A stretch of 23,259 nt of DNA from JAJEAD01 sp964420925. GTDB taxonomy: Bacteria; Pseudomonadota; Gammaproteobacteria; HK1. The translations under genes were made by a program, and so were the position numbers. Where the stretch lies: positions 1 through 23,259 of the forward strand of contig CAYQVB010000161.1 of NCBI GenBank assembly GCA_964420925.1, in the 5' to 3' direction. Positions 7,401-18,683 of this stretch are shown in pieces. A model generated the notes under the pieces. That model saw nothing but the letters and a program-made list of their open reading frames with translations. It was not told the origin of the DNA and did no database searches. Positions within the stretch are counted from its first letter, which is position 1. Each line of letters begins with the position of its first letter.

Positions 7401-8570
7401 GTGAGCGGCGACGCGGCATCGAGCGAACGCTACGCGACCATGCGTCGCGTCACCGTGCTCGGCGGAGTGCTCGATCTCGTGCTCGGCGTCGCCAAGATTC
7501 TCGGGGGCCTGTGGACCCATTCCCAGTCCCTCGTGGCCGACGGGGTGCACTCCCTGTCCGACCTTGCCACCGATGTCCTCGTCCTCTACGCCGCCAAGCA
7601 CGCCCACGTGCCGCCGGACGCCGAGCATCCCTATGGCCACGCGCGCATCGAGACCGCCGCGAGCGCGGTGCTCGGCACGGTGCTGGTGCTCGTCGCGGCA
7701 GGCATCGCCCTGCACGCGGTGGAGAGCTTCCTGGACCCGGAACCCCGTCCGGTTCCCGAGGCGGCCGCGCTCGGCTTCGCGCTCTTCTCGGTGGTCTCCA
7801 AGGAGGCGATGTACCACTACATGATGCGTCACGCCAAGCGCCTCATGTCGCCCCTGATGGGGGCGAATGCATGGCACACCCGCAGCGACGCGATTTCCTC
7901 GCTCGTCGTCATCATCGGGGTCGGGGGATCGATGGCGGGATTCGCCTATCTCGATGCGGTGGCCGCGCTCGTCGTCGCCGGCATGGTGGGGCGCATCGGC
8001 TACCGGGTCGCCAAGAGCGGCATGATGGAGCTCATCGACACCGGGCTTCCCGCCCCGCAGCTCGCGGAACTGCGCCGGGTCATCCTCTCGGTGGACGGCG
8101 TCTCCGACCTGCATCAGCTCCGCACGCGGCGCATGGGAGGCCGGGTGCTGGTGGATGTCCACGTCATCCTTTCGAATCCTCGCATCAGCCTCTCCGAAGG
8201 TCACCAGATCAGCGAGGCGGTGCGCCAGGTGCTGACTCGCGCGGTCGACGAGGTCGACGACGTCACGGTGCACGTCGACCCCGAGGACGACGATGCCTTC
8301 GTCCCGGCTCCGTTGCCGACCCGACAGGAGCTGCTCTCCCGCCTCGAAGACCGCTTCCGGGCGATAGCGGAAGCGTCCCGGATACGGCGGGTGACCCTGC
8401 ACTACCTGGACAACCGGATTCACCTCGAGCTCGAGCTGCCGCTCTCGCTGCTCCGCGAGGGATCGGGCGCGGAGCGGCTGGGGCGCGCCTTTGCCCGGGC
8501 GCTCGAGAAGGACCCCGACGTGGCGGGCGTGCGACTGGTGTTCTCGGAAAGCGAGAACGGCATAGAATGA
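7401..8570 (+). CDS. Cation diffusion facilitator (CDF) metal efflux protein with an extended C-terminus
   Basis: A 389-residue inner-membrane transporter of the CDF family, which exports divalent metals by proton antiport. Helix 2 has ADGVHSLSD and helix 5 has WHTRSDAIS, giving HxxxD at His50/Asp54 and His159/Asp163. His in helix 2 rather than Asp is typical of zinc-selective members. About six hydrophobic segments span residues 15-215. A first cytoplasmic domain (about 222-297, ending in VDDVTVHVDPEDD) is followed by a second, similar one (about 305-389: LLSRLEDRF...RVTLHYLDN...IHLELELPL), so it is longer than the usual 300 residues. GTG 7401 was chosen because the RYAxMRR segment before helix 1 is conserved. 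ATG 7440 is an alternative. Metal specificity is inferred. Confidence 0.88.
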   Translation: MSGDAASSERYATMRRVTVLGGVLDLVLGVAKILGGLWTHSQSLVADGVHSLSDLATDVLVLYAAKHAHVPPDAEHPYGHARIETAASAVLGTVLVLVAAGIALHAVESFLDPEPRPVPEAAALGFALFSVVSKEAMYHYMMRHAKRLMSPLMGANAWHTRSDAISSLVVIIGVGGSMAGFAYLDAVAALVVAGMVGRIGYRVAKSGMMELIDTGLPAPQLAELRRVILSVDGVSDLHQLRTRRMGGRVLVDVHVILSNPRISLSEGHQISEAVRQVLTRAVDEVDDVTVHVDPEDDDAFVPAPLPTRQELLSRLEDRFRAIAEASRIRRVTLHYLDNRIHLELELPLSLLREGSGAERLGRAFARALEKDPDVAGVRLVFSESENGIE

Positions 8571-8575
8571 CGGCT

Positions 8576-8595
8576 TGCCCGGAAATCGCCGGGCA
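8576..8595 (+). terminator. Hairpin after the CDF gene
   Basis: TGCCCGG (8576-8582) pairs perfectly with CCGGGCA (8589-8595) around a 6-nt loop, 5 nt after the CDF stop. No U-tract follows, so termination is plausible but unproven. It would separate the lysA-CDF block from glnA. Confidence 0.45.
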
Positions 8596-8777
8596 GTGTG
8601 CTATTGAGAGGCGGTGAGCCGGAGTGGGGGCCGGCCCGGTCGTGAAGTCCGCTTTCGTGCGCCGCCGTGCGCCGATGGTAGGATGGCCGCGAGCCCCGGC
8701 CGGTACGCGCGCCGGCTCCCGTCAAGTCGTTTTGAACCCAGCTCAATCCAGTTTCAGTCCATAGGAGGCCATCATCC
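8596..8777 (+). promoter_or_regulatory. glnA leader and promoter region
   Basis: This stretch precedes glnA. It ends in a strong Shine-Dalgarno AGGAGG (8763-8768), 9 nt before the ATG. A possible -10 hexamer TAGGAT lies at 8679-8684 without a good -35. An imperfect GC-rich hairpin (8691-8718, 2-nt bulge) follows, with a TTTT about a dozen bases later (near 8731). I looked for a sigma54 -24/-12 element (TGGC-N9-TTGCA type), usual for NtrC-controlled glnA, and did not find a clear one. Confidence 0.4.
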
Positions 8778-10184
8778 ATGTCTGTCGAAGGCGTACTCAG
8801 TTTGATTGAAGAGCAGGAGGTCAAGTTCGTCGATCTCCGCTTCACCGACACCAAGGGCAAGGAGCAGCACGTGTCGGTGCCCACATCGCAAGTGGACGAG
8901 GATTTCTTCGAGGATGGCAAGATGTTCGACGGATCGTCGATCGCGGGATGGAGGGGCATCCAGGAGTCGGACATGGTGCTCATGCCGGATCCCGAGAGCG
9001 GGGTGCTGGATCCCTTCCTCGACGAGACGACGCTCATCCTGCGCTGCGACGTCCTGGAACCGAGCACGATGGCCGGCTACGGGCGCGACCCGCGCAGCCT
9101 CGCCAGGCGAGCGGAGGCCTACCTCCAGTCCACCGGCGTCGCCGATGCCGCCTACTTCGGTCCCGAGCCGGAGTTCTTCGTGTTCGACAGCGTGCACTGG
9201 GGCGACGACGAGAGCGGCTCGTTCTGCAAGGTGGACTCCGAGGAGGCGCACTGGAACTCGGGCCGGACCTACGACGAAGGCAACATCGGTCATCGCCCCA
9301 AGATCAAGGGGGGCTACTTCCCCGTCCCACCCGTGGACTCGCTGCAGGACCTGCGCTCCGCCATGTCGCTCGCGATGGAGGAGATGGGGCTCGTGGTCGA
9401 AGTCCACCACCACGAGGTCGCGACCGCGGGGCAGTGCGAGATCGGCACCCGTTTCGCGTCTCTCGTGCGCAAGGCGGACGAGCTACAGATTCTCAAGTAC
9501 TGCGTGCACAACGTCGCCCACGCTTACAACAAGACCGCAACATTCATGCCCAAGCCGATTGTCGGCGACAACGGCAGCGGCATGCATGTTCACCAGTCCC
9601 TGTCCCGGCAGGGGAGCAACATCTTCTCCGGCGACAAGTACGTCGGACTCTCCCAGGAGGCCCTCTGGTACATCGGAGGCGTCTTCAAGCACGCCCGTGC
9701 CCTGAACGCGTTCACCAACTCCGGCACCAACAGCTACAAGCGGCTGGTACCCGGATTCGAGGCGCCGGTGCTGCTCGCCTACTCGGGGATGAACCGCTCC
9801 GCCTCGGTGCGCATCCCCCACTCCAGTCCGGCCGGCCGGCGCGTGGAGGTACGTTTCCCGGATTCGAGCGGCAATCCCTACTTCACGTTTGCCGCGCTCA
9901 TGATGGCGGGTCTCGACGGGATTCAGAATCAGATCGATCCGGGGCCGCCGCTCGACAAGGATCTCTACGATCTTCCTCCCGAAGAGGAGAAGGGCATCCC
10001 GACGGTGTGCGCCTCGCTCGACCAGGCCCTCGAGGCGCTCGACGCCGACCGCGATTTCCTCATCGCGGGAGAGGTGTTCAGTCACGACCTCATCGACGCC
10101 TACATCGAGCTCAAGATGGAGGAGGTGACGCGCTTCCGGATGACGACCCACCCGGTCGAGTTCGACATGTACTACTCCCTGTAG
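8778..10184 (+). CDS. glnA: Glutamine synthetase type I (GSI-beta)
   Basis: This 468-residue enzyme ligates ammonia to glutamate with ATP and forms a cytosolic dodecamer. Its length is that of the enteric enzyme. Key motifs are MFDGSSIAGW (about 49-58), FGPEPEFFVF (metal-binding Glu), the GQCEIGTRF loop, the ATP-binding signature KPIVGDNGSGMHVHQS, NSYKRLVPGFEAP and RVEVRFPD. The adenylylation loop LDKDLYDLPPEE places the modified Tyr at residue 397, the same position as in E. coli, so GlnE-type adenylylation control is expected. Start and ribosome-binding site (AGGAGG) are unambiguous. No glnL/glnG follow; the next gene converges on it across a strong hairpin. Confidence 0.98.
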   Translation: MSVEGVLSLIEEQEVKFVDLRFTDTKGKEQHVSVPTSQVDEDFFEDGKMFDGSSIAGWRGIQESDMVLMPDPESGVLDPFLDETTLILRCDVLEPSTMAGYGRDPRSLARRAEAYLQSTGVADAAYFGPEPEFFVFDSVHWGDDESGSFCKVDSEEAHWNSGRTYDEGNIGHRPKIKGGYFPVPPVDSLQDLRSAMSLAMEEMGLVVEVHHHEVATAGQCEIGTRFASLVRKADELQILKYCVHNVAHAYNKTATFMPKPIVGDNGSGMHVHQSLSRQGSNIFSGDKYVGLSQEALWYIGGVFKHARALNAFTNSGTNSYKRLVPGFEAPVLLAYSGMNRSASVRIPHSSPAGRRVEVRFPDSSGNPYFTFAALMMAGLDGIQNQIDPGPPLDKDLYDLPPEEEKGIPTVCASLDQALEALDADRDFLIAGEVFSHDLIDAYIELKMEEVTRFRMTTHPVEFDMYYSL

Positions 10185-10195
10185 GCTCTCCATCC

Positions 10196-10234
10196 CGCGC
10201 CGCTCCCGCCCGTTGCCGTGGCGGGGGCGGCGCG
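10196..10234. terminator. Strong bidirectional terminator hairpin between glnA and trpE(G)
   Basis: An arm at 10196-10210 pairs with an arm at 10220-10234. The stem is 15 bp with a single G-U pair, closed by a 9-nt loop. It sits in the 74-bp gap between two converging genes. No long U-tract follows on either strand, but stem length and location make a terminator likely. Confidence 0.7.
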
Positions 10235-10258
10235 TCCTCTCGGACCGCGCCACCCGGC

Positions 10259-12424
10259 TCAGGTGCAGAAGGCGCGCACCACATTCTCGACCACGCGAAT
10301 GCCCGCGTCGCCTTTGAGGCTCATGATCGACTCGGGGTGGAACTGCACCGCGGCGACGGGCAGGTGCCGGTGCTCGATCGCCATCACGATGCCGTCCGCG
10401 CTGCGCGCGGTGAGCTTGAGGCATTCCGGCAGCTCGTCGCTCTTCGCGAAGAGCGAGTGGTAGCGTCCCGCTTCGAAGCGGCTCGGCAACCCTTGGAGAA
10501 TGCGACCGCCGAGCACGCTCACTTCGCTCGCCTTGCCGTGCACGGGCATCTTCAGAGTGTCGAGACGTCCCCCGTAGTGCAGGACGAGGCCCTGTAGCCC
10601 GAGGCAGACGCCGAAGAGGGGGATCTCCTCCGCGAGCACCATCGATATGGTCGCGTCGAGCCCGAAGTCTTCGGGTCGCCCGGGGCCGGGCGAGAGCAGC
10701 ACGAGATCCGCGCGCGCCTCGCGCAGGCGTTCGCGCGGGAAGCCGCTGCGGTAGGTCACGACTTCCGCTCCGGTCTGGCGGAAGTAGCCGGCGAGCGTGT
10801 GCACGAAGGAATCCTCGTGATCCACCATCAGGACGCGCTTGCCCGCTCCGGGACGGGAGCCCGTGCTCGTTACGCGCATTCCGTCTCCCTCCGGGCGCCG
10901 GATGGCGTCGAGGAGGGCGCTCGCCTTGAGGCGGGTTTCCTCCTCTTCGGCTTGCGGGTCCGATTCGAAGAGCAGGGTCGCCCCGGCGCGCACCGCCGCG
11001 ATCCCTCCTTCGATGTGCACGGTGCGAAGGGTGAGCCCGGTGTTGAGGTTGCCGTTGAAAGCGATGAAGCCGAGCGCACCGCCGTACCAGCGTCGTGGCG
11101 AGCGTTCGTGGTCCTCGATGAACTGGATCGCGTGCTGCTTCGGCGCGCCGGTCACCGTCACGGCCCAGGCGTGAGCGAGGAACGCGTCGAGCGCGTCGAA
11201 GCCCTCGCGCAGCTCGCCCACCACGTGATCGACGGTATGGATGAGGCGGGAGTAGATCTCGATCTGCCTGCGGCCGATGACCCGCACGCTGCCGGGAACG
11301 CACACCCGGGACTTGTCGTTGCGGTCGACGTCGGTGCACATGGTGAGCTCCGACTCGTCCTTCTTCGAGTTGAGCAGCGCGAGGATCTGGGTCGAGTCCT
11401 CGATCGGATCCGCGCCGCGCGCAATCGTGCCGGAAATGGGACAGGTCTCCACCTGTCGCCCCTCCACCCGCACGTACATCTCCGGCGACGCGGCAACCAG
11501 GTACTCCCCTTCGCCCAGGTTCAGCAGCGCTCCGTAGGGCGCCGGGTTGCGGTGGCGCAGGCGCCGGAACACTTCGGAAGGCGGTGCGGGCGACGGCTCG
11601 TAGAAGGTCTGTCCCGGCACCACCTCGAACAGGTCGCCGCGGGAGAAGGCGCCGATCGCGACCCGGACCGTGTCGGCATACTCGCCGGGCTCGTGGTCGC
11701 AGTGGGCAGCGGCATTGCTCGAGGGCAAGTACTCTTCCCGAGTCCCGCCTCGCGGCAGCTCGTGGGTGCGCGCGGGCCCGAACTCGAAATCGTAGAGAAA
11801 GCGGGTGGCGCGCCGGGTCCGGTGATCGACGATGAGGATGTCGTCCGGAAGGTAGAGCACGAGATCGCGGTCTTCCTCCCGGCGGGACATGGCGAATCGG
11901 ATCGCCTCGAACTGGAAGGCGAGCTCGTATCCGAAGACGCCATAGAGCCCGAGATGGGGCTCCTCGGGATGGGCAAAGAGATCCACGAGCGCCCGGATCA
12001 CGGAAAAGACGCTCGGCTGCCGGCTGCGGAGCTCTTCGGGAAACCACTCGTCGCTCTCCCGAATGCGGCCCTCCAGGCGTTCAGCCCCGGCCTCGAACCC
12101 GGCCACCGCCTCGCAGGCGAAGAGGGCTCCCTCCGCGGCCGGAATCAGCACCCGGCCCCGCTCGTTGAGCGCCGAGAGCGTGAACTCCCGGCCCCGTCCC
12201 TCCAGGGCGAGGAGCGGGTCGGCGAAGCCCATGTCCCAGCGCGTGTAGCGACCGGGGTACTCGAAGGAGGACGCAAGGGCCACGCCGCGCCCCGCGTCGA
12301 GAGAATCGATGAGCGCATCCATCGCGTTCTCGTAGCGTTCGGGCCGCTCGATGCGGCGGATGCGCACGCCGCCCGCACTCGTGTACTCGCGACGGCGTGC
12401 TTCGTGATCCGGGTGCTCGCTCAT
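10259..12424 (-). CDS. trpE(G): Fused anthranilate synthase, components I and II (TrpE-TrpG)
   Basis: This 721-residue protein joins the chorismate-using TrpE part (about 1-510) to a glutamine amidotransferase (about 525-721). It makes anthranilate from chorismate and glutamine, the first step of tryptophan synthesis. TrpE landmarks are SSFEYPGRYTRWD near the N-terminus, VVPGQTF, CPISGTIARG, the segment around ELTMCTDVDRNDKSRVC, and GALGFIAFNGNLNTGLTLRT. The amidotransferase shows VDHEDSFVHT, LLSPGPGRPEDF, nucleophile Cys607 in FGVCLGLQG, and His696/Glu698 in VQFHPES. This architecture is typical of the alphaproteobacterial clade, such as Sinorhizobium trpE(G). A phenazine or other secondary anthranilate role is possible but less likely. 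GAGAGGC precedes ATG 12424. No trp leader peptide fits in the 52 bp upstream. Confidence 0.94.
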   Translation of the reverse strand: MSEHPDHEARRREYTSAGGVRIRRIERPERYENAMDALIDSLDAGRGVALASSFEYPGRYTRWDMGFADPLLALEGRGREFTLSALNERGRVLIPAAEGALFACEAVAGFEAGAERLEGRIRESDEWFPEELRSRQPSVFSVIRALVDLFAHPEEPHLGLYGVFGYELAFQFEAIRFAMSRREEDRDLVLYLPDDILIVDHRTRRATRFLYDFEFGPARTHELPRGGTREEYLPSSNAAAHCDHEPGEYADTVRVAIGAFSRGDLFEVVPGQTFYEPSPAPPSEVFRRLRHRNPAPYGALLNLGEGEYLVAASPEMYVRVEGRQVETCPISGTIARGADPIEDSTQILALLNSKKDESELTMCTDVDRNDKSRVCVPGSVRVIGRRQIEIYSRLIHTVDHVVGELREGFDALDAFLAHAWAVTVTGAPKQHAIQFIEDHERSPRRWYGGALGFIAFNGNLNTGLTLRTVHIEGGIAAVRAGATLLFESDPQAEEEETRLKASALLDAIRRPEGDGMRVTSTGSRPGAGKRVLMVDHEDSFVHTLAGYFRQTGAEVVTYRSGFPRERLREARADLVLLSPGPGRPEDFGLDATISMVLAEEIPLFGVCLGLQGLVLHYGGRLDTLKMPVHGKASEVSVLGGRILQGLPSRFEAGRYHSLFAKSDELPECLKLTARSADGIVMAIEHRHLPVAAVQFHPESIMSLKGDAGIRVVENVVRAFCT

Positions 12425-12462
12425 GCTGCCTCTCGGTTGTCGTTATCGGCGGGGGCAAGGGA

Positions 12463-12468
12463 CATAAT
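12463..12468 (+). promoter_or_regulatory. Possible -10 element of the ABC exporter gene
   Basis: CATAAT lies 8 nt before ATG 12477 and matches five of six -10 bases. A weak TTGTCG (12438-12443) sits 19 bp upstream. The 52-bp gap must serve this gene and divergent trpE(G). The short distance to the ATG would make the exporter message leaderless or nearly so. No Shine-Dalgarno is visible before ATG 12477. Confidence 0.35.
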
Positions 12469-12476
12469 GTTGCCCC

Positions 12477-16088
<3,612 letters not shown>

Positions 16089-16089
16089 A

Positions 16090-16126
16090 GCGTCGGGATT
16101 GCGGAGGGAGAGGCAGCGTCCGACGC
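16090..16126 (+). terminator. Weak hairpin after the ABC exporter gene
   Basis: GCGTCGG (16090-16096) pairs with CCGACGC (16120-16126), but the loop is 23 nt and no U-tract follows. It lies directly after the exporter stop. A possible -10 TATCAT (16167-16172) for the next gene lies further on. Confidence 0.25.
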
Positions 16127-16202
16127 GCCGGCAGGGTCCGCGCTCGAAGGCGGGCGGGGAGGCGGATATCATGAACCTGGGGCGGCGGAAGCAGGAGTCA
16201 CG

Positions 16203-16703
16203 ATGAAGGCGCCGGCGATGCGAAACCGAATCCGGGGCCTGCTTCTCTGTCTCGTGCTCGCCCCGGTCATCGCAGGCGCGCAGGAACCCGCCGGCACCGC
16301 GAACCCCTTGAGCGATGCGCTCGTGCCGGCGCCCGCTCTGTCCCCCGGGGAAGTGGTCAGGATTCAGCTCGAGGCGCTGCGCCACAACGATCGGCACGAC
16401 CGGGGCATCGAGGTCGCATTCCGCTTCGCCTCACCGGCCAATCGAGCCAACACCGGCCCGCTCGCGCGCTTCGTCTCCATGATCAGGAACGGCCCCTACG
16501 CCTTGATGCTCGGGTTTCGCGCGGCGAGCTACGGACCGGTGGAATCGAAGGGCGTCCGGGCCCGGCAGCGCGTGACCCTGGCGGACGCGGGCCGGAGCGT
16601 CACCTACTGGTTCTATCTCTCCCGGCAGTCCGAGGAACCTTACGTCGACTGCTGGATGACCGACGCGGTGTATGTGGAGCCTTTCGCAGGTCAGTCCACG
16701 TAG
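16203..16703 (+). CDS. Secreted DUF4864-like protein
   Basis: This 166-residue protein begins with a clear signal peptide: basic start, hydrophobic GLLLCLVLAPVIAGA core, likely cleavage before the Gln at about residue 26, so it is probably periplasmic. The mature part starts with a helix (VVRIQLEALRHND) leading to VAFRFASPANRANTGPLARF and MIRNGPYALM. It continues into strands around ARQRVTLADA and YWFYLSRQSE. This order resembles DUF4864, a small NTF2-like fold of unknown role found in proteobacteria and cyanobacteria. An AGGAG ribosome-binding site stands 5-6 nt before the ATG. Its codon use matches the flanking chromosome. The family assignment is moderate and the function unknown. Confidence 0.65.
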   Translation: MKAPAMRNRIRGLLLCLVLAPVIAGAQEPAGTANPLSDALVPAPALSPGEVVRIQLEALRHNDRHDRGIEVAFRFASPANRANTGPLARFVSMIRNGPYALMLGFRAASYGPVESKGVRARQRVTLADAGRSVTYWFYLSRQSEEPYVDCWMTDAVYVEPFAGQST

Positions 16704-16738
16704 ACCCTGCCGCGTTCTCGTCAACGAAGGGGAATCCC

Positions 16739-17323
16739 ATGAACGAATCGAGCATCGAAGATCCGAGCGCCAACCCGGCAACGCAAGATGGCAGGGTCCC
16801 CGCGGACAGCCTCTCCGTAGAGGCTCGACACCTCGAGGATGACGGCGCGATTCCCAACAACGCGAAGCTGCCTCTGCTCGTCTACCGGCAGGCGGTGGCC
16901 CTCCCGGAAGAGGATCCCGCGGCCGTGTTCGAAGCGCTCTTCACCGCCAACGGATGGCCGGCGGCGTGGCGCAATGGTGTCCATCCCTTCCACCACTATC
17001 ACAGCACGGCACACGAGGTGCTGGGAGTGTTCAGCGGCCGGGCCACCGCGTGTTTCGGCGGCGAGCACGGAGTCACGATGAGCGTGTCGGCCGGGGACGT
17101 GGTGATCATTCCCGCCGGCGTCGGCCACAAGGGCCTCGAAGCGACTCCCGATCTCGGCATCGTCGGTGCATACCCGGCCGGGACCGGCCCCGATCTCTGC
17201 CGGGGGCTCTCGGGCGAGCGCCCTGCTTGTCTGGAGGCCATCGCGCGGGTGGCGGTGCCGCAGAGTGATCCCGTGTACGGCGCCGAAGGGCCTCTCCACG
17301 ATCACTGGTCTTCCGCTCGATGA
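16739..17323 (+). CDS. YjlB-like cupin protein
   Basis: This 194-residue single-domain cupin resembles Bacillus YjlB. Shared features are DDGAIPNNAKLPLLVY (about 35-50), WRNGVHPFHHYHSTAHEVLGVFSG (the His-rich cupin motif 1, with several possible metal ligands), and motif 2 SAGDVVIIPAGVGHKGL with its His, then GAYPAG. It probably binds a metal in the barrel; no reaction is established for the family. The first 30 residues are a variable polar tail. The start at 16739 has a good AAGGGGA Shine-Dalgarno. Its stop overlaps an upstream in-frame ATG of the following gene, so the two may be coupled. Confidence 0.8.
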   Translation: MNESSIEDPSANPATQDGRVPADSLSVEARHLEDDGAIPNNAKLPLLVYRQAVALPEEDPAAVFEALFTANGWPAAWRNGVHPFHHYHSTAHEVLGVFSGRATACFGGEHGVTMSVSAGDVVIIPAGVGHKGLEATPDLGIVGAYPAGTGPDLCRGLSGERPACLEAIARVAVPQSDPVYGAEGPLHDHWSSAR

Positions 17324-17388
17324 GGGGCATTGGCGGCGCACTACTCGTCCCGATGCGGCCGCGGCCTCGAGGGCTTCGATGTGATGCA

Positions 17389-18447
17389 GTGAGCAAAAGG
17401 ACATCACCGCGCCGGAAGCGAGGAGGCGATTCCGGTTCCGCGGCCCGGCCCCTGGCCGCCGCCGCGGTGGCGGTCCTGCTGTCCCTCGGCAACGCAGTGT
17501 TCGCGCAGAGCGAGTCTCTGTCGTGGACGATGCCCACGCCCCACGCGCCGAACACCTTCCTGGTCGAAAACGCACAGCGCTTCGCCGGGGATCTGGAAGC
17601 TGCGAGCGGGGGACGAATCCGAATCGAGGTGCAGAGCGGCGGCCGGCTCTACACGCATGAGGCAATCGCGCGTGCAGTGCGGGAAGGTGAGGTTCCGATG
17701 GGTGAGTTCATGCTCTCGGGGCTTGCATCCCAGGACCCGCTGTTGGGGGCGGACACGGTTCCCTTCCTCGCCTCCGGTTATCGCAAGGCGGAAAGGCTCT
17801 GGCAGGCATCGAGGGCGACGATCGAGCATAGCTTGGAGAAGCGAAACCTCGTGCTGCTCTATGCGGTGCCGGTGTCGCCTCCGCTGCTCTTCACCCGAGT
17901 CCCGCTCGACGGCGACACCGCCTTGCATGGCCTCGAGCTCCGGGTGCCGTCCGACGGCGCGAAGGTGGAGTTGGCGAGTCTCCTCGCGGTCTCGCGTCAC
18001 CTCGGCGCGGTGCCGGTGCCCACGGGCACCTGGTCGTTGCCGGCGGCGTTCGAAGAAGGCCGTCTGGAAGCGATGTTCCTGCCGCCCGACCAGGCTCTGG
18101 GTCTGGGGGTTCAGCGCTTCGCACCCTACGTCTACCGGGTGCACCTCTGGTTGTCGAAGAGCGCCGTGGTGCTGAACCGGGGCGCATTCGAGGCGCTCGA
18201 ACCGGCCCTTCGCGACGCGCTCCTCGAAGCGGCCCGGGGCGCGGAAGAACGCGGCTGGCGCCTCAGCCGCCGCGAGGCAGAGCGTCAGCACGCAAGGATG
18301 GAGGAGCGGGGTTTCTTCCCGACGAAAGCGCCCGTCCGTCTATGGGCAGATATCGCCGAGACGAGACGGAAATCGACAGTCGAGTGGACGGAGCGCACCG
18401 GGGAAGAGGGCGTCGGGGTCATCCAGGCCTTCTACGCGCCCCGCTGA
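17389..18447 (+). CDS. TRAP-type periplasmic solute-binding protein (DctP family)
   Basis: From GTG 17389 the protein has 352 residues. It has a basic N-terminus, a hydrophobic signal core (PLAAAAVAVLLSLGNAVFAQ) and a DctP-like mature domain. Family landmarks are the N-terminal strand (LSWTMPTPHAPNTFL), the FAGDLEAASGGRIRIEV...GGRLYTHEAIARAVREGEVPMGEF stretch in separate pieces, and the ligand-bridging segment around LHGLELRVPS and LPAAFEEGRLEAM. DctP proteins capture organic acids for a TRAP membrane pair, DctQ and DctM. No such genes follow, so this is an orphan. ATG 17320 overlaps the cupin stop and would add 23 residues before the signal peptide. ATG 17353 is also possible. An integrase remnant lies downstream. 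Confidence 0.82.
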   Translation: MSKRTSPRRKRGGDSGSAARPLAAAAVAVLLSLGNAVFAQSESLSWTMPTPHAPNTFLVENAQRFAGDLEAASGGRIRIEVQSGGRLYTHEAIARAVREGEVPMGEFMLSGLASQDPLLGADTVPFLASGYRKAERLWQASRATIEHSLEKRNLVLLYAVPVSPPLLFTRVPLDGDTALHGLELRVPSDGAKVELASLLAVSRHLGAVPVPTGTWSLPAAFEEGRLEAMFLPPDQALGLGVQRFAPYVYRVHLWLSKSAVVLNRGAFEALEPALRDALLEAARGAEERGWRLSRREAERQHARMEERGFFPTKAPVRLWADIAETRRKSTVEWTERTGEEGVGVIQAFYAPR

Positions 18448-18484
18448 TGCCCGATCATTGAAGTGCGATCAAGGGCCAATTGGA

Positions 18485-18507
18485 CGCACCTCTCCCGTAC
18501 CGGTGCG
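18485..18507 (+). terminator. Hairpin downstream of the DctP gene
   Basis: CGCACC (18485-18490) pairs with GGTGCG (18502-18507) around an 11-nt loop. No U-tract follows, so termination is tentative. Confidence 0.3.
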
Positions 18508-18584
18508 CATCCGATCCGCAAGTGATTGATAACTAAAGGGTTAGGAACTCAGCGAGCCGTATCAGATCCCTCCAGCACGGAAAA

Positions 18585-18657
18585 AATGTGGGAACAAATG
18601 TGGGACGGGCCGAACCGCGCACATGTGGGACCGAATGTGGAACCGAATGTGGGACGA
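18585..18657. repeat. Five 12-bp direct repeats, consensus AATGTGGGACCG
   Basis: Units lie at 18585-18596, 18597-18608, 18622-18633, 18634-18645 and 18646-18657. Two are in tandem, a 13-bp gap follows, then three are in tandem. Each unit differs from the consensus at three or fewer positions. They sit just past the 3' end of the integrase remnant, where arm-type integrase sites or an attachment region are often found. The 12-bp period is a little over one helical turn. Confidence 0.75.
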
Positions 18658-18683
18658 ACCGGCCACGGCCATCTGCGTCAACA

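Noticed and set aside
8596..8777. Sigma54 promoter for glnA
   Set aside because: No convincing -24 GG / -12 GC pair with the right spacing was found.
18585..18657. 12-bp repeat array as a CRISPR
   Set aside because: The repeats are far too short, there are no unique spacers of regular length, and no cas genes are present.
18448..18683. tRNA gene as integration target beside the integrase
   Set aside because: No cloverleaf or TPsiC-like GGTTCRANTCC sequence could be built in this stretch on either strand.
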